Positions 9,502 through 17,962 of a DNA stretch of 54,456 bases are shown in pieces. The stretch spans positions 1 through 54,456 of the forward strand of contig JAJEAH010000049.1 in the NCBI GenBank assembly GCA_022824225.1, in the 5' to 3' direction. The stretch's first letter is position 1, and each line of letters starts with the position of its first letter. Both the position numbers and the translations under genes were made by a program. The notes under the pieces are model-generated. The model had not been told where the DNA came from. It searched no databases and worked only from the letters and a program-made list of their open reading frames with translations. The DNA is from Chloroflexota bacterium. GTDB taxonomy: Bacteria > Chloroflexota > UBA11872 > VXOZ01.

Positions 9502-10977
9502 GTGCAAATCGAAGACCTCATCAGCATACTGCCTGAAATCATCATCACCGTAGTTGCCGCGTGTGTGCTCATGATTGACGCGTTCGGCGGCCGGCGCACA
9601 CACCGCGCGCTGATGCTCATGGTGGTTGCCGGCAGTATCGCCGCCATTCTCGTGAGCGTGCTGGCGCGCACGGACGGTGGAAGCGCGTTTGGGGGCATGT
9701 TGCTGACCGATGGCTACTCGGTCTTCTTCAAGGCGCTCTTCATCGCCATTGCCGCTCTGAGCATCGTGCTTGCGTTCGCGCAGTCCAAAGACGTGCCCTT
9801 CGCCGAGCTTGCGGCCCTTGTGCTCTTTGCCACCGTGGGCATGCTGCTGCTGGGCGGGACTGGCGACTTGATCACGCTCTATCTGGGTGTGGAACTTACG
9901 TCGATACCCGTCTATGTGCTGGTTGCCATCAAACGCGATCGGTTCCGCGCCACGGAAGGAGCCTTGAAGTACTTCTTGCTTGGCGCCTTTGCTTCCGGCG
10001 TGCTGCTCTATGGCATCGCGTGGCTGTTTGGCCTCACCGGTACGACGAATCTCAAGGATATGAGTCTCTACGTGCAGAGCCAGGGCGCGGACAATCCGTG
10101 GTTTATGCTTGGTCTCGGCTTGTTGCTGGTCGGCTTGGCGTTCAAGGTTGCTGCCGTGCCATTCCATATGTGGACGCCGGACGCGTACCAGGGCGCGCCC
10201 ACACCCTCTACTGCCTTTCTCGCCGCCGGCGCCAAGATTGGCGCTATGGCGGGCCTCTTGCGGGTCGTCATGCACGGGCTCGAACCCTGGCAAGACATGG
10301 TGCTTCCGATTGTCATTGCCGTGGCCGTGGGCAGCATGGTCCTCGGCAACTTCGTCGCCATATGGCAACAGGACGTAAAGCGCCTGCTCGCCTACTCATC
10401 CATCGCCCACACCGGCTACATGCTGGTCGGCATCGCGGCAGTCCACGCCCAGGCGGAGTCCGGCAGCCTCATGCAAGACGCCGTGGCGGCAGTCATGTTC
10501 TATGCGGCGGTGTATGCGCTCATGACGTTGGGCGCTTTTGCCGTGACCTTTGCCGTGGAGCGGCGCACCGGCGGCACGGATATGGAGAACTTTCAAAACC
10601 TCGGCCGGTCGTCACCTCTTCTGGCGTTAGCCATGTTGATCTTCATGATCTCGCTCACGGGTATACCACCCGCGGCCGGATTCCTCGGTAAGCTCTACCT
10701 GTTGCAAGTAGCCGTGAATGCCGGCCTCACGTGGGTAGCGGTGGTGTTGGTGTTGACGAGCACGGTGTCAGCCTATTACTACCTGCGCGTCGTCGTGAAT
10801 ATGTACATGGTAGAGGGAAAGCCTCGAGCTCTGCCGGTTGCGCCGTCAACTGCCGTGGGCGCAGTGGTGGCGCTGGGTGTCCTTGGCACGCTCGTCCTTG
10901 GCATCTATCCTACAGGCGTGCTGGACTGGGCGCAGACCGCCTTTGAAGAGGTCGGCAGGTTGGCGGCGTCCCCGTAG
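9502..10977 (+). CDS. nuoN: NADH-quinone oxidoreductase subunit N
   Basis: This is the antiporter-like subunit nearest NuoK. It has 491 residues and about 14 helices. Diagnostic blocks are FKVAAVPFHMWTPDAYQGAP, AGAKIGAMAGLLR, and KRLLAYSSIAHTGYML. The start is GTG 9502, 79 bp after nuoM; the GAGTGAGGA stretch upstream acts as ribosome binding site. It is the last gene of the operon; downstream comes about 1 kb without protein genes. Confidence 0.96.
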   Translation: MQIEDLISILPEIIITVVAACVLMIDAFGGRRTHRALMLMVVAGSIAAILVSVLARTDGGSAFGGMLLTDGYSVFFKALFIAIAALSIVLAFAQSKDVPFAELAALVLFATVGMLLLGGTGDLITLYLGVELTSIPVYVLVAIKRDRFRATEGALKYFLLGAFASGVLLYGIAWLFGLTGTTNLKDMSLYVQSQGADNPWFMLGLGLLLVGLAFKVAAVPFHMWTPDAYQGAPTPSTAFLAAGAKIGAMAGLLRVVMHGLEPWQDMVLPIVIAVAVGSMVLGNFVAIWQQDVKRLLAYSSIAHTGYMLVGIAAVHAQAESGSLMQDAVAAVMFYAAVYALMTLGAFAVTFAVERRTGGTDMENFQNLGRSSPLLALAMLIFMISLTGIPPAAGFLGKLYLLQVAVNAGLTWVAVVLVLTSTVSAYYYLRVVVNMYMVEGKPRALPVAPSTAVGAVVALGVLGTLVLGIYPTGVLDWAQTAFEEVGRLAASP

Positions 10978-11453
10978 CCGTCCTGCCGCACCGAGGCCGG
11001 GCAGGGCATTTACCCCGCGATTTCTACGGCTAGGCGCATCGCCTATGCGGGTTGCTGAGACCCATGCCGGCGAAGCTGCAAGAGCCATCCGCGTGAGCGA
11101 GCGTTTCTCTCGCCAGCCTGCCACTTCCGCCTTAGTCCACCAACCGCCCTCTGCCGCGCCATTTGAGTACCATGTCTGTCGCTGGGCGCTGGTAACTGCT
11201 CCGCTGTGCATCGGAATGTGAGCCTTGGCGCATAGCTTGAGATTCCGCCAGTCAATTTGCGGCGCCGCCCGTACGAAAGGCGAGCAATGCAGGCCGCCAA
11301 ACTTCGCCGCAGCCTGCTGTGATGGCTGCGAGCAGCCTTGCGGCCCGCAAAACGCCGCCGAACCAAGCTCCCCAAGTGGAGACTGACCATGCTGTACGTC
11401 GTGCCTTGGTGTGAGCGGCACCGGCCACGTCAAGTCTTCTGCCTTCGGGAAAC
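10978..11453. other. Intergenic stretch after the nuo operon, no gene recognised
   Basis: This 476-bp stretch separates nuoN from the first MITE-like element. Small frames exist on both strands but none has a recognisable protein or plausible start signals. A weak hairpin at 10982-11005 (CCTGCC/GGCAGG) and a perfect short one at 11031-11045 (TAGGCG/CGCCTA) could end nuo transcription, but neither has a T-run. I see nothing else. Confidence 0.5.
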
Positions 11454-11561
11454 AGTAGCTCTTGACTTCATCACCTTGTTGGGGTAGATCTCATGTCATT
11501 TGTATGTTGTAGAAGACGGGGAGACGGGGTGGTGAAGAGGTAGCGCGAAGGGTGTATCGAA

Positions 11562-11665
11562 TGTCATTCCGAACGGAGCGCAGCGCAGTGAGGAATCTAA
11601 GGAGCCGCGCCAAGCGGCCGGCTCGTTGCGCGGGCGCTAGATTCCTCGCAGGGCTCGGAATGACA
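11562..11665. repeat. Palindromic module of copy A (first)
   Basis: Two long inverted arms, TGTCATTCCGAAC...GAGGAATCTA and TAGATTCCTCG...TCGGAATGACA, flank a GC-rich loop. The module can form a large hairpin in DNA or RNA. Similar modules recur at 11763-11839 and 17864-17962. Confidence 0.7.
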
Positions 11666-11762
11666 AAAGACAGGGAACGCACATCCATGCCACGCCAAAC
11701 GCAGTACGCGCCCACGCCAAACCGAGCGCAGCACCCTCTATGTCATTCCGAGCGTCAGTCAA

Positions 11763-11839
11763 TGTCATTCCGAGCGCAGCGAGGAATCTAGCGTTCCCCG
11801 GTCACTAGATTCTTCGTCGCTGCACTCCTCAGAATGACA
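11763..11839. repeat. Palindromic module of copy A (second)
   Basis: The arms TGTCATTCCGAGCG...GAGGAATCTAG and CTAGATTCTTCGTCG...AGAATGACA are a diverged version of the first module, with a short loop. Confidence 0.65.
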
Positions 11840-11983
11840 ATCTGACTGCACTCCTCAGAAAGACATTTCGGGGAGCAGCCGTTCACGTTGATACCCATAC
11901 CCGTGATGACTAAGTCAATACCTACTAGGCGCGCTGCCTTCCGCGGCTTGCCGAGTGCGGGTCTGACGAGCGAGTGAAGTCCG

Positions 11984-12011
11984 TTGCTCGAGCTTTGTCG
12001 TCTGGTATCAT
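11984..12011 (+). promoter_or_regulatory. Candidate sigma-70-type promoter for tRNA-Arg
   Basis: TTGCTC (11984-11989) and TATCAT (12006-12011) are separated by 16 bp. The predicted transcription start falls a few bases before the tRNA at 12024. This is plausible from the sequence only. Confidence 0.4.
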
Positions 12012-12023
12012 AGAAGAAGACAT

Positions 12024-12098
12024 GCCCCCATAGCTCAGTGGATAGAGCACTGGCCTCCGGAGCCAGGAGCGGGCGTTCGAGTCGCCCTGGGGGTACCA
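12024..12098 (+). tRNA. tRNA-Arg (anticodon CCG)
   Basis: The cloverleaf folds fully. The acceptor GCCCCCA pairs with TGGGGGT (first pair G-T). The D arm is GCTC/GAGC, the anticodon stem CTGGC/GCCAG with loop CTCCGGA giving anticodon CCG (reads CGG, Arg), and the T arm GGGCG/CGCCC with loop TTCGAGT. The 3' CCA is encoded. It lies between MITE-like copy A and the kinase gene. Confidence 0.93.
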
Positions 12099-12212
12099 CA
12101 CTGGCCGCCGCGAAGTCTCAACTGGAGTCTTCCGGCCGGTTACGGCTCAGCGAAATTTCCCTTAACCTCTCCGGCGGCGGCGCACACCCAGCAGCGGCCG
12201 ACTATCGCACTC

Positions 12213-12854
12213 GTGAATACAAGACATCTGGGACAGATCATCATCCTCAACGGCGAGCCGCGAGCGGGGAAGTCGAGCATCGCTCAGGCGATCATGGAGA
12301 CGTATGCCGGTCTCTGGATCAATCTCGGCGTGGACGGATTCAAGCAACTGACGTCGCCACGCTATAGTCCGGGCATCGGCCTCCGACCGGGCGGCGAGTC
12401 GCCAGACACCATCGAACCTTTCGTCCCGACGCTCTACTTTGGCCTCTACGATTCGATTGCCGCGCACAGCCGGTTGGGCGTGAATGTGGTGGCCGACGTC
12501 GGCCATCACGACGCCTACTCGGTGCCGCGAGGCATCCTCTACGACTGCGCGCGGCGTCTTGCCGGACTGCCAGCCCTATTCGTGGGCGTGCGCTGTCCCT
12601 TGGACGTCATCGTGGCGCGGCGCCAGGCGACGTGGGACCCGCATCGCGGCCCGGACGCCCACATACGCCGCTGGCAGCGAGAAGTGCACACTCCCGGCAT
12701 CTACGACCTCGAGGTGGACACGTCCAAGAGCACACCCGATGCGTGTGCGGAGCAGATCCGGCGCAGGCTCGATCAGGGACCGCCGCCCACCGCGTTTGCG
12801 CAACTCGCCGCTATGCAGGTGGCGTCCGTAGCGACCCCCGGCGCTGGGACGTAA
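12213..12854 (+). CDS. Chloramphenicol-phosphotransferase-like P-loop kinase
   Basis: This is a 213-residue P-loop kinase. The N-terminus has the strand-loop IIILNGEPRAGKSS (P-loop at residues 14-21). It is followed by GVDGF with Asp41 at the position of the catalytic aspartate of the chloramphenicol 3-O-phosphotransferase family (CPT), and VVADVGHHDAY as a second acidic motif. Such proteins phosphorylate small hydroxylated substrates; real chloramphenicol resistance is known only for a few, so the substrate is unknown. The start is GTG 12213, giving the compact family N-terminus. It stands alone, 115 bp after tRNA-Arg and 76 bp before the ABC genes. Confidence 0.75.
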   Translation: MNTRHLGQIIILNGEPRAGKSSIAQAIMETYAGLWINLGVDGFKQLTSPRYSPGIGLRPGGESPDTIEPFVPTLYFGLYDSIAAHSRLGVNVVADVGHHDAYSVPRGILYDCARRLAGLPALFVGVRCPLDVIVARRQATWDPHRGPDAHIRRWQREVHTPGIYDLEVDTSKSTPDACAEQIRRRLDQGPPPTAFAQLAAMQVASVATPGAGT

Positions 12855-12930
12855 GTGACCCCAACCATACCGCGGACCACACAATCTTGGAGGCCCAGCA
12901 GGGCCGCCCAGCATTGAGCAAACTACGCCC

Positions 12931-13647
12931 ATGGCCAAGCAGCAAGACCCATTCCTGACGCTGCGCTCGGTTACCAAGACGTTCATAGACCATGGCGAGC
13001 AGCGTGTTGTGCTTGACGGCGTCAACCTGGACGTTGAGCGCGGGGCATTCGTCACCATCCTGGGCAGCAGCGGCAGCGGCAAGACCACTTTGCTGCACAT
13101 TGTTGGCGGCATCGATACGCCCGATAGCGGGGACGTGTTGATCGACGGCAGCGATCTCACCGGGCTCAGCGATACGGACCGCACCCGCTTCCGACGCCGA
13201 CATGTCGGCATGGTTTTTCAGCTATTCAATCTTATACCCACGCTGACTGTACAGGAGAACATCCTCCTGCCGGCAGAACTCGAGGGTACGGTGGACGCCA
13301 GGTTGCGGCGCCACGCGGAAGTTCTGCTAGACCGAGTGGGACTAAGCGATCGCAGCGAAACGTATCCGGAAAGGCTCAGCGGCGGGGAACAGCAGCGGAT
13401 TGCCATAGTTCGGGCCCTGGCCCACGAGCCGCTGTTCGTATTGGCCGACGAACCGACCGGCAACCTGGACGCCGAGAATAGCGCCCGGGTGCTGTCGCTG
13501 CTCTTGCAGCTCACACGCGAGGCGGGTCGCACGCTCCTCATGGCCACCCACGACCACGACATCGCCCGCCAGGCCACCCTAGTCTGCCGATTGCAGGGCG
13601 GGGAGTTGACCACCCATTCCGCCGCGCACGCGCTCGAGACCCGGTGA
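12931..13647 (+). CDS. ABC transporter ATP-binding protein, LolD/MacB type (AttE-like)
   Basis: This is the cytoplasmic ATPase of an ABC system that works with FtsX-fold permeases. The 238 residues carry Walker A GSSGSGKTT (45-53), the Q-loop in VGMVFQLFNL, signature LSGGEQQR (149-156), and Walker B LFVLADEPTGNLD (168-180), typical of the LolD/MacB/FtsE branch. Its stop overlaps the permease start (GTG 13644 or ATG 13647). With the permease and the following secreted CrtC-like protein it resembles the attEFGH arrangement. The transported substrate is unknown. Confidence 0.9.
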   Translation: MAKQQDPFLTLRSVTKTFIDHGEQRVVLDGVNLDVERGAFVTILGSSGSGKTTLLHIVGGIDTPDSGDVLIDGSDLTGLSDTDRTRFRRRHVGMVFQLFNLIPTLTVQENILLPAELEGTVDARLRRHAEVLLDRVGLSDRSETYPERLSGGEQQRIAIVRALAHEPLFVLADEPTGNLDAENSARVLSLLLQLTREAGRTLLMATHDHDIARQATLVCRLQGGELTTHSAAHALETR

Positions 13648-16211
13648 TGCCCATCGTCTTGGCCCGTCTGGCTTTCCGCGCGCTGCAACGCCGGGCGCTA
13701 CAGAGTGCGCTGTTCGTGTTTAGCATCGTAGCGGGGGTTGCCCTGGTGGTGGGCGTGGACGTGGCCGCAGATTCGGCCCGCCGGGCGTTTGCGCTCACGG
13801 TCAGCAGCCTCCAGGGCAACGCCACTCACGAAATCGTAGGCGGCCCCAACGGCGTCCCCTCGTCGTTCTACCGGACAGTGCGCGTCGATCTCGGCGTGGG
13901 CGCCGCCGCTCCCGTGGTACAGGGGACGGTACGGGCCGGCGCGGACGGCGCCGCGCTCACGCTGCTCGGCATCGATCCATTTGCCGACTTGCAGGTTCGC
14001 CAATTCCTGGGCGAATCCCCGGTGGCGGAAGCTCCGGCGGCGCCGGTCCAGGCCCTGCTGCGGCTCCTCGCTGAACCTAACACGGTCGTAACCACGGAGA
14101 ACGTGGCGGCGCTTCTCGGCATACAGCCCGGCGACCGGTTCACCCTCGCCACGGCGCGGAACCGCCAGTCGTTTACGCTCGTTGGGATCATTCGACCGCG
14201 CAACGACGTGAGCGCACAGGCCCTTGCCAATCTGGTGGTGGCAGACATTGCCACGGCTCAGGAGTTTCTGGGCACGCCCGGCTACGTGACACGCATCGAG
14301 CTCGTTACGAGTGATGAACCCACTCTGACTCGCATCCGCGCTGCCCTGCCTCCCGGCTTGGCTCTCCGGCTGGTGGAGAGCAACCGGGAGTCTCTGGCGC
14401 AACTGAGCGGGAGCTTTACGCTCAACTTGCAGGCACTCAGCCTGCTTGCGCTGGTGGTCGGCATCTTCCTCGTATACAACATTATGTCATTTAGCGTAGT
14501 GCAGCGGCGGGTGCACATCGGCATGTTGCGTGCGCTTGGGGCCACCCGCCGGCAGATCTTTGCAACGATTGTGCTTGAAGCACTAGTGTTTGGCAGCGCG
14601 GGTACGGTCTTGGGCGTGGCGGCCGGCTACGCGCTGGGCGGCGGCTTGGTAGACGCCGTCACGCGCACCATCTCCGATCTCTACTACCGCGTCGAAGTGC
14701 AGGCGCTCACGCTCACGCCCCTCACCGTTGCCAAGGGCGTGCTCACAGGCCTAATGGCCAGCCTCGGAGCGGCGCTCATACCCGCCTATAGTGCCACCCG
14801 CATCACACCGGCCAGCGCACTGCGCAGCGCCGACGCCGAGCGAGCGTCGCGTTCGCGGGTAGACCTGGCGGCGGCAGCCGGGCTCGTGGCGTTGGTTGCC
14901 GGCCTCCTGCTCACACAGGTGCAAGCGCGCAGCCTGATCTTTGGCTTTGGCGCGCTCTTCCTGGTCCTCATCGGCAGCATTCTCTTCACTCCGGCGGCGC
15001 TGCTGATCGCCATGCGGCTGCTGCAGCCCCTCACCGGTCGCCTCTTCGGCCCGCTGGGCGCCATGGCGCCGCGCGCTATCACCCGTTCGCTGAGCCGGAC
15101 CGGTGTCGCGGTGGCGGCGCTGGCCCTGGCCGTGAGCGTCATTGTGGGCGTGAGCGTGATGATTACAAGCTTCCGGGATACGGTGACGGTCTGGCTCGAC
15201 GGCGCGCTGACCGCGGACATCTTCATCTCCGCGCCGAGCAGCGGGCTCTTGGAAACGGTCAACCTCGATCCGAGCTTGGCTGACTCCCTCCGGGCCGTGC
15301 CGGGGGTGGCGGAAGTGCTCACGGCCCGCGACGTGCCCATACTTGCTCCCGACTATCCCGATTTGCCGCCGGTAAACCTCGTCGCGGTCAGCCAGGACTT
15401 AGCCGAAACCTCTCGCCGTTACATGTGGCAGGCCGTACCCCGCGACGAGGTCTGGCAGGCCCTTGAAGGCGGCGGCGTCATCGTGACGGAATCATTCGCC
15501 TACCGCCGCCGGATTTCCCCTGAAACACAAACGCTGACGCTGCTCACCGACCGCGGGCCCCGCGCCTTTCCAGTGATCGGCGTCTACCAACACTACGGCT
15601 CGGACCAGGGCATCGTGCTGATGGCGGATACCGTCTACCGCAGCCACTTTGCCGATCCCTGGGTCTCTTCGTTTGCGCTGTTCTTGGCGCCGGACGCTGA
15701 GACCGCCGCCGTGCTGGCGGCCACGCGGCAACTGGTCGCAGACCAGGGCTTGAGTGTGCAGAGCACCGGCGAATTGCGGGCCGAGGTCTTTGCCGTCTTC
15801 GACCGCGCCTTTGCCATCACGTCCGTTCTGCGCAGCCTTGCCGCTCTCGTTGCCTTCATTGGCATCCTGAGCGCGCTCATGGCGCAGCAGCTCGACCAGC
15901 GGCGCATGTTCGGCACGATGCGGGCGCTTGGCCTGACTGCCGGACAGCTCTGGCGCTTGACCCTGTTCGAAACGGGACTGATGGGTCTTGCCGCCGGCAT
16001 CTTTGCCCTGCCCATCGGATTACTGTTGGCAAAGATGCTCATCGACGTCATCAACGCGCGTGCGTTCGGTTGGACCTTTGACTTTCTTGTGTCCGCGGAA
16101 GCGTTGTACCAGTCATTGCTCATCGCCCTGGCTGCGGCCTTGCTCGCCGGCATCTATCCGGCCTGGCGTGTGGCAAGGCTCGCGCCGGCAGAGGCGATTC
16201 GCAATGACTAG
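13644..16211 (+). CDS. FtsX-like ABC permease (duplicated MacB/FtsX type)
   Basis: This 855-residue membrane protein pairs with the upstream ATPase. An N-terminal helix is followed by a large extracytoplasmic domain (about residues 40-260), then three helices with the FtsX pattern YNIMSFSVVQRRVHIGMLRALGAT. A second half repeats this plan, with another extracellular domain (about 510-710) and MFGTMRALGLTAGQLWRLTLFETGLMG near the end. This two-module, eight-helix layout is usual for LolC/AttF-G-like long permeases. The start is either GTG 13644 or ATG 13647. Its stop overlaps the next gene by 8 bp. Confidence 0.9.
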   Translation: MMPIVLARLAFRALQRRALQSALFVFSIVAGVALVVGVDVAADSARRAFALTVSSLQGNATHEIVGGPNGVPSSFYRTVRVDLGVGAAAPVVQGTVRAGADGAALTLLGIDPFADLQVRQFLGESPVAEAPAAPVQALLRLLAEPNTVVTTENVAALLGIQPGDRFTLATARNRQSFTLVGIIRPRNDVSAQALANLVVADIATAQEFLGTPGYVTRIELVTSDEPTLTRIRAALPPGLALRLVESNRESLAQLSGSFTLNLQALSLLALVVGIFLVYNIMSFSVVQRRVHIGMLRALGATRRQIFATIVLEALVFGSAGTVLGVAAGYALGGGLVDAVTRTISDLYYRVEVQALTLTPLTVAKGVLTGLMASLGAALIPAYSATRITPASALRSADAERASRSRVDLAAAAGLVALVAGLLLTQVQARSLIFGFGALFLVLIGSILFTPAALLIAMRLLQPLTGRLFGPLGAMAPRAITRSLSRTGVAVAALALAVSVIVGVSVMITSFRDTVTVWLDGALTADIFISAPSSGLLETVNLDPSLADSLRAVPGVAEVLTARDVPILAPDYPDLPPVNLVAVSQDLAETSRRYMWQAVPRDEVWQALEGGGVIVTESFAYRRRISPETQTLTLLTDRGPRAFPVIGVYQHYGSDQGIVLMADTVYRSHFADPWVSSFALFLAPDAETAAVLAATRQLVADQGLSVQSTGELRAEVFAVFDRAFAITSVLRSLAALVAFIGILSALMAQQLDQRRMFGTMRALGLTAGQLWRLTLFETGLMGLAAGIFALPIGLLLAKMLIDVINARAFGWTFDFLVSAEALYQSLLIALAAALLAGIYPAWRVARLAPAEAIRND

Positions 16212-17379
16212 CGGGTCAAGAAAGATAAAGCCATTCTTGTTGTTCCTCTTCACCGCTTTGGGCGTTCTGTCAGCACTTGCCGGTGTGTGGGCAGCGCAAC
16301 GCGCTGGTGACAACGTGGAAGCAGAAACAGTCGTATCGCCGCCCCAACTCGCTGCCGAGGGCTTTGCCCGCGCCGTCGATCCGTGGGCTTGGGAATTCCC
16401 ACGCGATCACGGGCCGCATGAAGCTTACGAAACCGAGTGGTGGTACTTCACGGGTAATCTATCGACCGACGACGGCCGCCGGTTCGGGTTTCAATTCACC
16501 ATCTTTCGCCGGGCCCTATCACCGGCATTGATCGACTCTTCATCCGAGTGGCAGGCAAACCAGGTCTACATGGCTCACTTTACGGTCAGCGACATCGAGA
16601 GCGGCGCATTTTTTCAGGCCGAGCGGTTTGGCCGCGGCGCCGTCGGCCTCGCCGGGGCTGAAGTCCTCCCGCGCCTGCGCGTCTGGGTTGGCGATTGGTC
16701 CGTGCAGGCTGACGATGGCGCGGTCTCCGCCCTTACCATCCGGGCCGTTGGGGAAGGATTCGCCATCGATCTCGCGCTTACCCCGCTCAAGTCGCCGAGC
16801 TTTCACGGTGAGAATGGGCTCAGCCGCAAAGGCCCGGAGACCGCCAACGCCAGCTACTATTACTCACTCACCCGCTTGGCAACAACCGGGACGGTGACAA
16901 TCAATGAGGTGGACTACAGCGTGGCGGGCTCAAGCTGGATGGACCATGAGTTCGGCACCAGCGCGCTGAGCGCGGGCGCCGTCGGCTGGGACTGGTTTGG
17001 CCTGCATCTAGACGACGGGCGCGACCTGATGGTAGGGCAAATCCGACGGCAGGACGGCAGCGTGGAGCCGCAATTTGGCGGGTTGTTGGTAGAGGCAGAC
17101 GGCGCAACGCACAATCTGCCGGCGTCAGCGTTTTCCATCACACCGCGTGACACCTGGCCAAGCCAAAAAAGCGGCGCTACGTATCCGGCGGGCTGGGAGC
17201 TCGTGATTGACCTAGAAGGCGGGCCGCTACGCTTGGCGCTGGAGCCGCTGCTGGCCAATCAGGAGGTCCTGGGGAGTGTCATCTATTGGGAGGGAGCGGT
17301 GCGCGTGACCGGAGATGCCACGGGGATGGGCTATGCGGAACTCACGGGCTATGCCCAGCCCCTAAGGGGTCTATTCTAG
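16204..17379 (+). CDS. Secreted CrtC/AttH lipocalin-like protein
   Basis: This is a 391-residue exported protein of the carotenoid 1,2-hydratase/AttH family, which has a double lipocalin-like barrel. The start at ATG 16204 gives a signal peptide (basic SRKIKP, then FLLFLFTALGVLSALAGVW). Family motifs are HGPHEAYETEWWYFTGNL near residue 70, GLSRKG near 205, SYYYSLTRL near 220, and SSWMDHEFGT near 240. The barrel probably binds or modifies a lipid or isoprenoid. It overlaps the FtsX gene by 8 bp, as AttH-type proteins commonly follow ABC/FtsX pairs. A carotenoid role is not supported by context. Confidence 0.82.
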   Translation: MTSGSRKIKPFLLFLFTALGVLSALAGVWAAQRAGDNVEAETVVSPPQLAAEGFARAVDPWAWEFPRDHGPHEAYETEWWYFTGNLSTDDGRRFGFQFTIFRRALSPALIDSSSEWQANQVYMAHFTVSDIESGAFFQAERFGRGAVGLAGAEVLPRLRVWVGDWSVQADDGAVSALTIRAVGEGFAIDLALTPLKSPSFHGENGLSRKGPETANASYYYSLTRLATTGTVTINEVDYSVAGSSWMDHEFGTSALSAGAVGWDWFGLHLDDGRDLMVGQIRRQDGSVEPQFGGLLVEADGATHNLPASAFSITPRDTWPSQKSGATYPAGWELVIDLEGGPLRLALEPLLANQEVLGSVIYWEGAVRVTGDATGMGYAELTGYAQPLRGLF

Positions 17380-17691
17380 CCGCAAAGTCCGGCTACGGTT
17401 TGACCCCGGTCCGCAGATTCCAAACGGACGGCACTCTCTAGATGCCACAACCCCGCGCGATAAGTAGGTATTGGCTTAGGCTGCACAGGTATGGGTGTCA
17501 ACGTGAACGGCTGCTGCCCAAAATGTCATTCTGAGAAATACAGCCGAAATGTCATTCCGAGGAGTGCAGCGACGAAGAATCTAGTGTCGGGAGCACACTA
17601 GATTCCGCGTCTTTGACGAAGTCAGCGAACCCTGTTCGACGCTGCGCTCGGAATGACACTGATTGCCGTTCGGAATGACATAGGGGGTGCA

Positions 17692-17826
17692 GCGTTCGGT
17701 TTGGCGTGGGCGTGTACCGCGTTCGGTTCGGCGTGGGCGCGTGTAGCGCTCGGTTTGGCGTGGGCGCGTGCAGCGCTCGGTTTGGCGTGGGCGCGTGCAG
17801 CGCTCGGTTTGGCGTGGGCGCGTGCA
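17692..17826. repeat. 27-bp tandem repeat, five units
   Basis: Five contiguous units of GCGYTCGGTTTGGCGTGGGC followed by GCGTGYA occupy 17692-17826, followed by a degenerate sixth. Units 3, 4 and 5 are almost identical, suggesting recent expansion. Copy A of the element contains only about one and a half units. Because 27 is a multiple of three, both strands show long repetitive frames that I do not regard as genes. Confidence 0.85.
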
Positions 17827-17863
17827 GCGTTCGGCGTGGCATGGATGTGCGTTCCCTGTCTCT

Positions 17864-17962
17864 TGTCATTCCGAGCCCTGCGAGGAATCTAGCGCCCCCG
17901 CAACGTGCCGCCCGCTTGGCGCGGCTCCTTAGATTCCTCACTGCGCTCCGTTCGGAATGACA
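17864..17962. repeat. Palindromic module of copy B
   Basis: The arms TGTCATTCCGAGCC...GAGGAATCTAG and TAGATTCCTCA...TTCGGAATGACA match the module at 11562-11665 in reverse orientation. Confidence 0.68.

Larger units (their letters stand above)
11454..11926 (+). mobile_element. MITE-like non-autonomous element, copy A
   Basis: This is a 473-bp element with no transposase. Its ends are imperfect terminal inverted repeats: the left end AGTAGCTCTTGACTTCATC and the reverse complement of the right end AGTAGGTATTGACTTAGTC agree at 15 of 19 bases. Inside are palindromic modules starting TGTCATTCCGA and ending TCGGAATGACA, plus about one and a half units of the 27-bp motif expanded in copy B. Copy B at 17463-18103 is a near-identical sequence in opposite orientation. 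No clear target duplication flanks this copy. The open frames across it are by-products of the repeats. Confidence 0.75.

Noticed and set aside
9424-10368. Open frame of 314 codons opposite nuoN
   Set aside because: It is His/Glu/Gln-rich and has no family resemblance, as expected for antisense of a hydrophobic membrane protein gene.
10982-11005. Terminator for the nuo operon
   Set aside because: The six-pair stem has no T-run; it is noted in the intergenic entry but not supported as a terminator.
11491-11791. Short frames on both strands across element copy A
   Set aside because: They lie in palindromic repeat sequence that also gives frames in copy B in other registers, so no coding constraint is visible.
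15988-16203. Upstream extension of the CrtC/AttH-like gene
   Set aside because: It runs inside the FtsX permease gene and hides the signal peptide that begins right after ATG 16204.
17692-17826. Possible CRISPR-like array
   Set aside because: The 27-bp units are directly contiguous with no spacers, and no cas genes are in the window; it is a simple tandem repeat.
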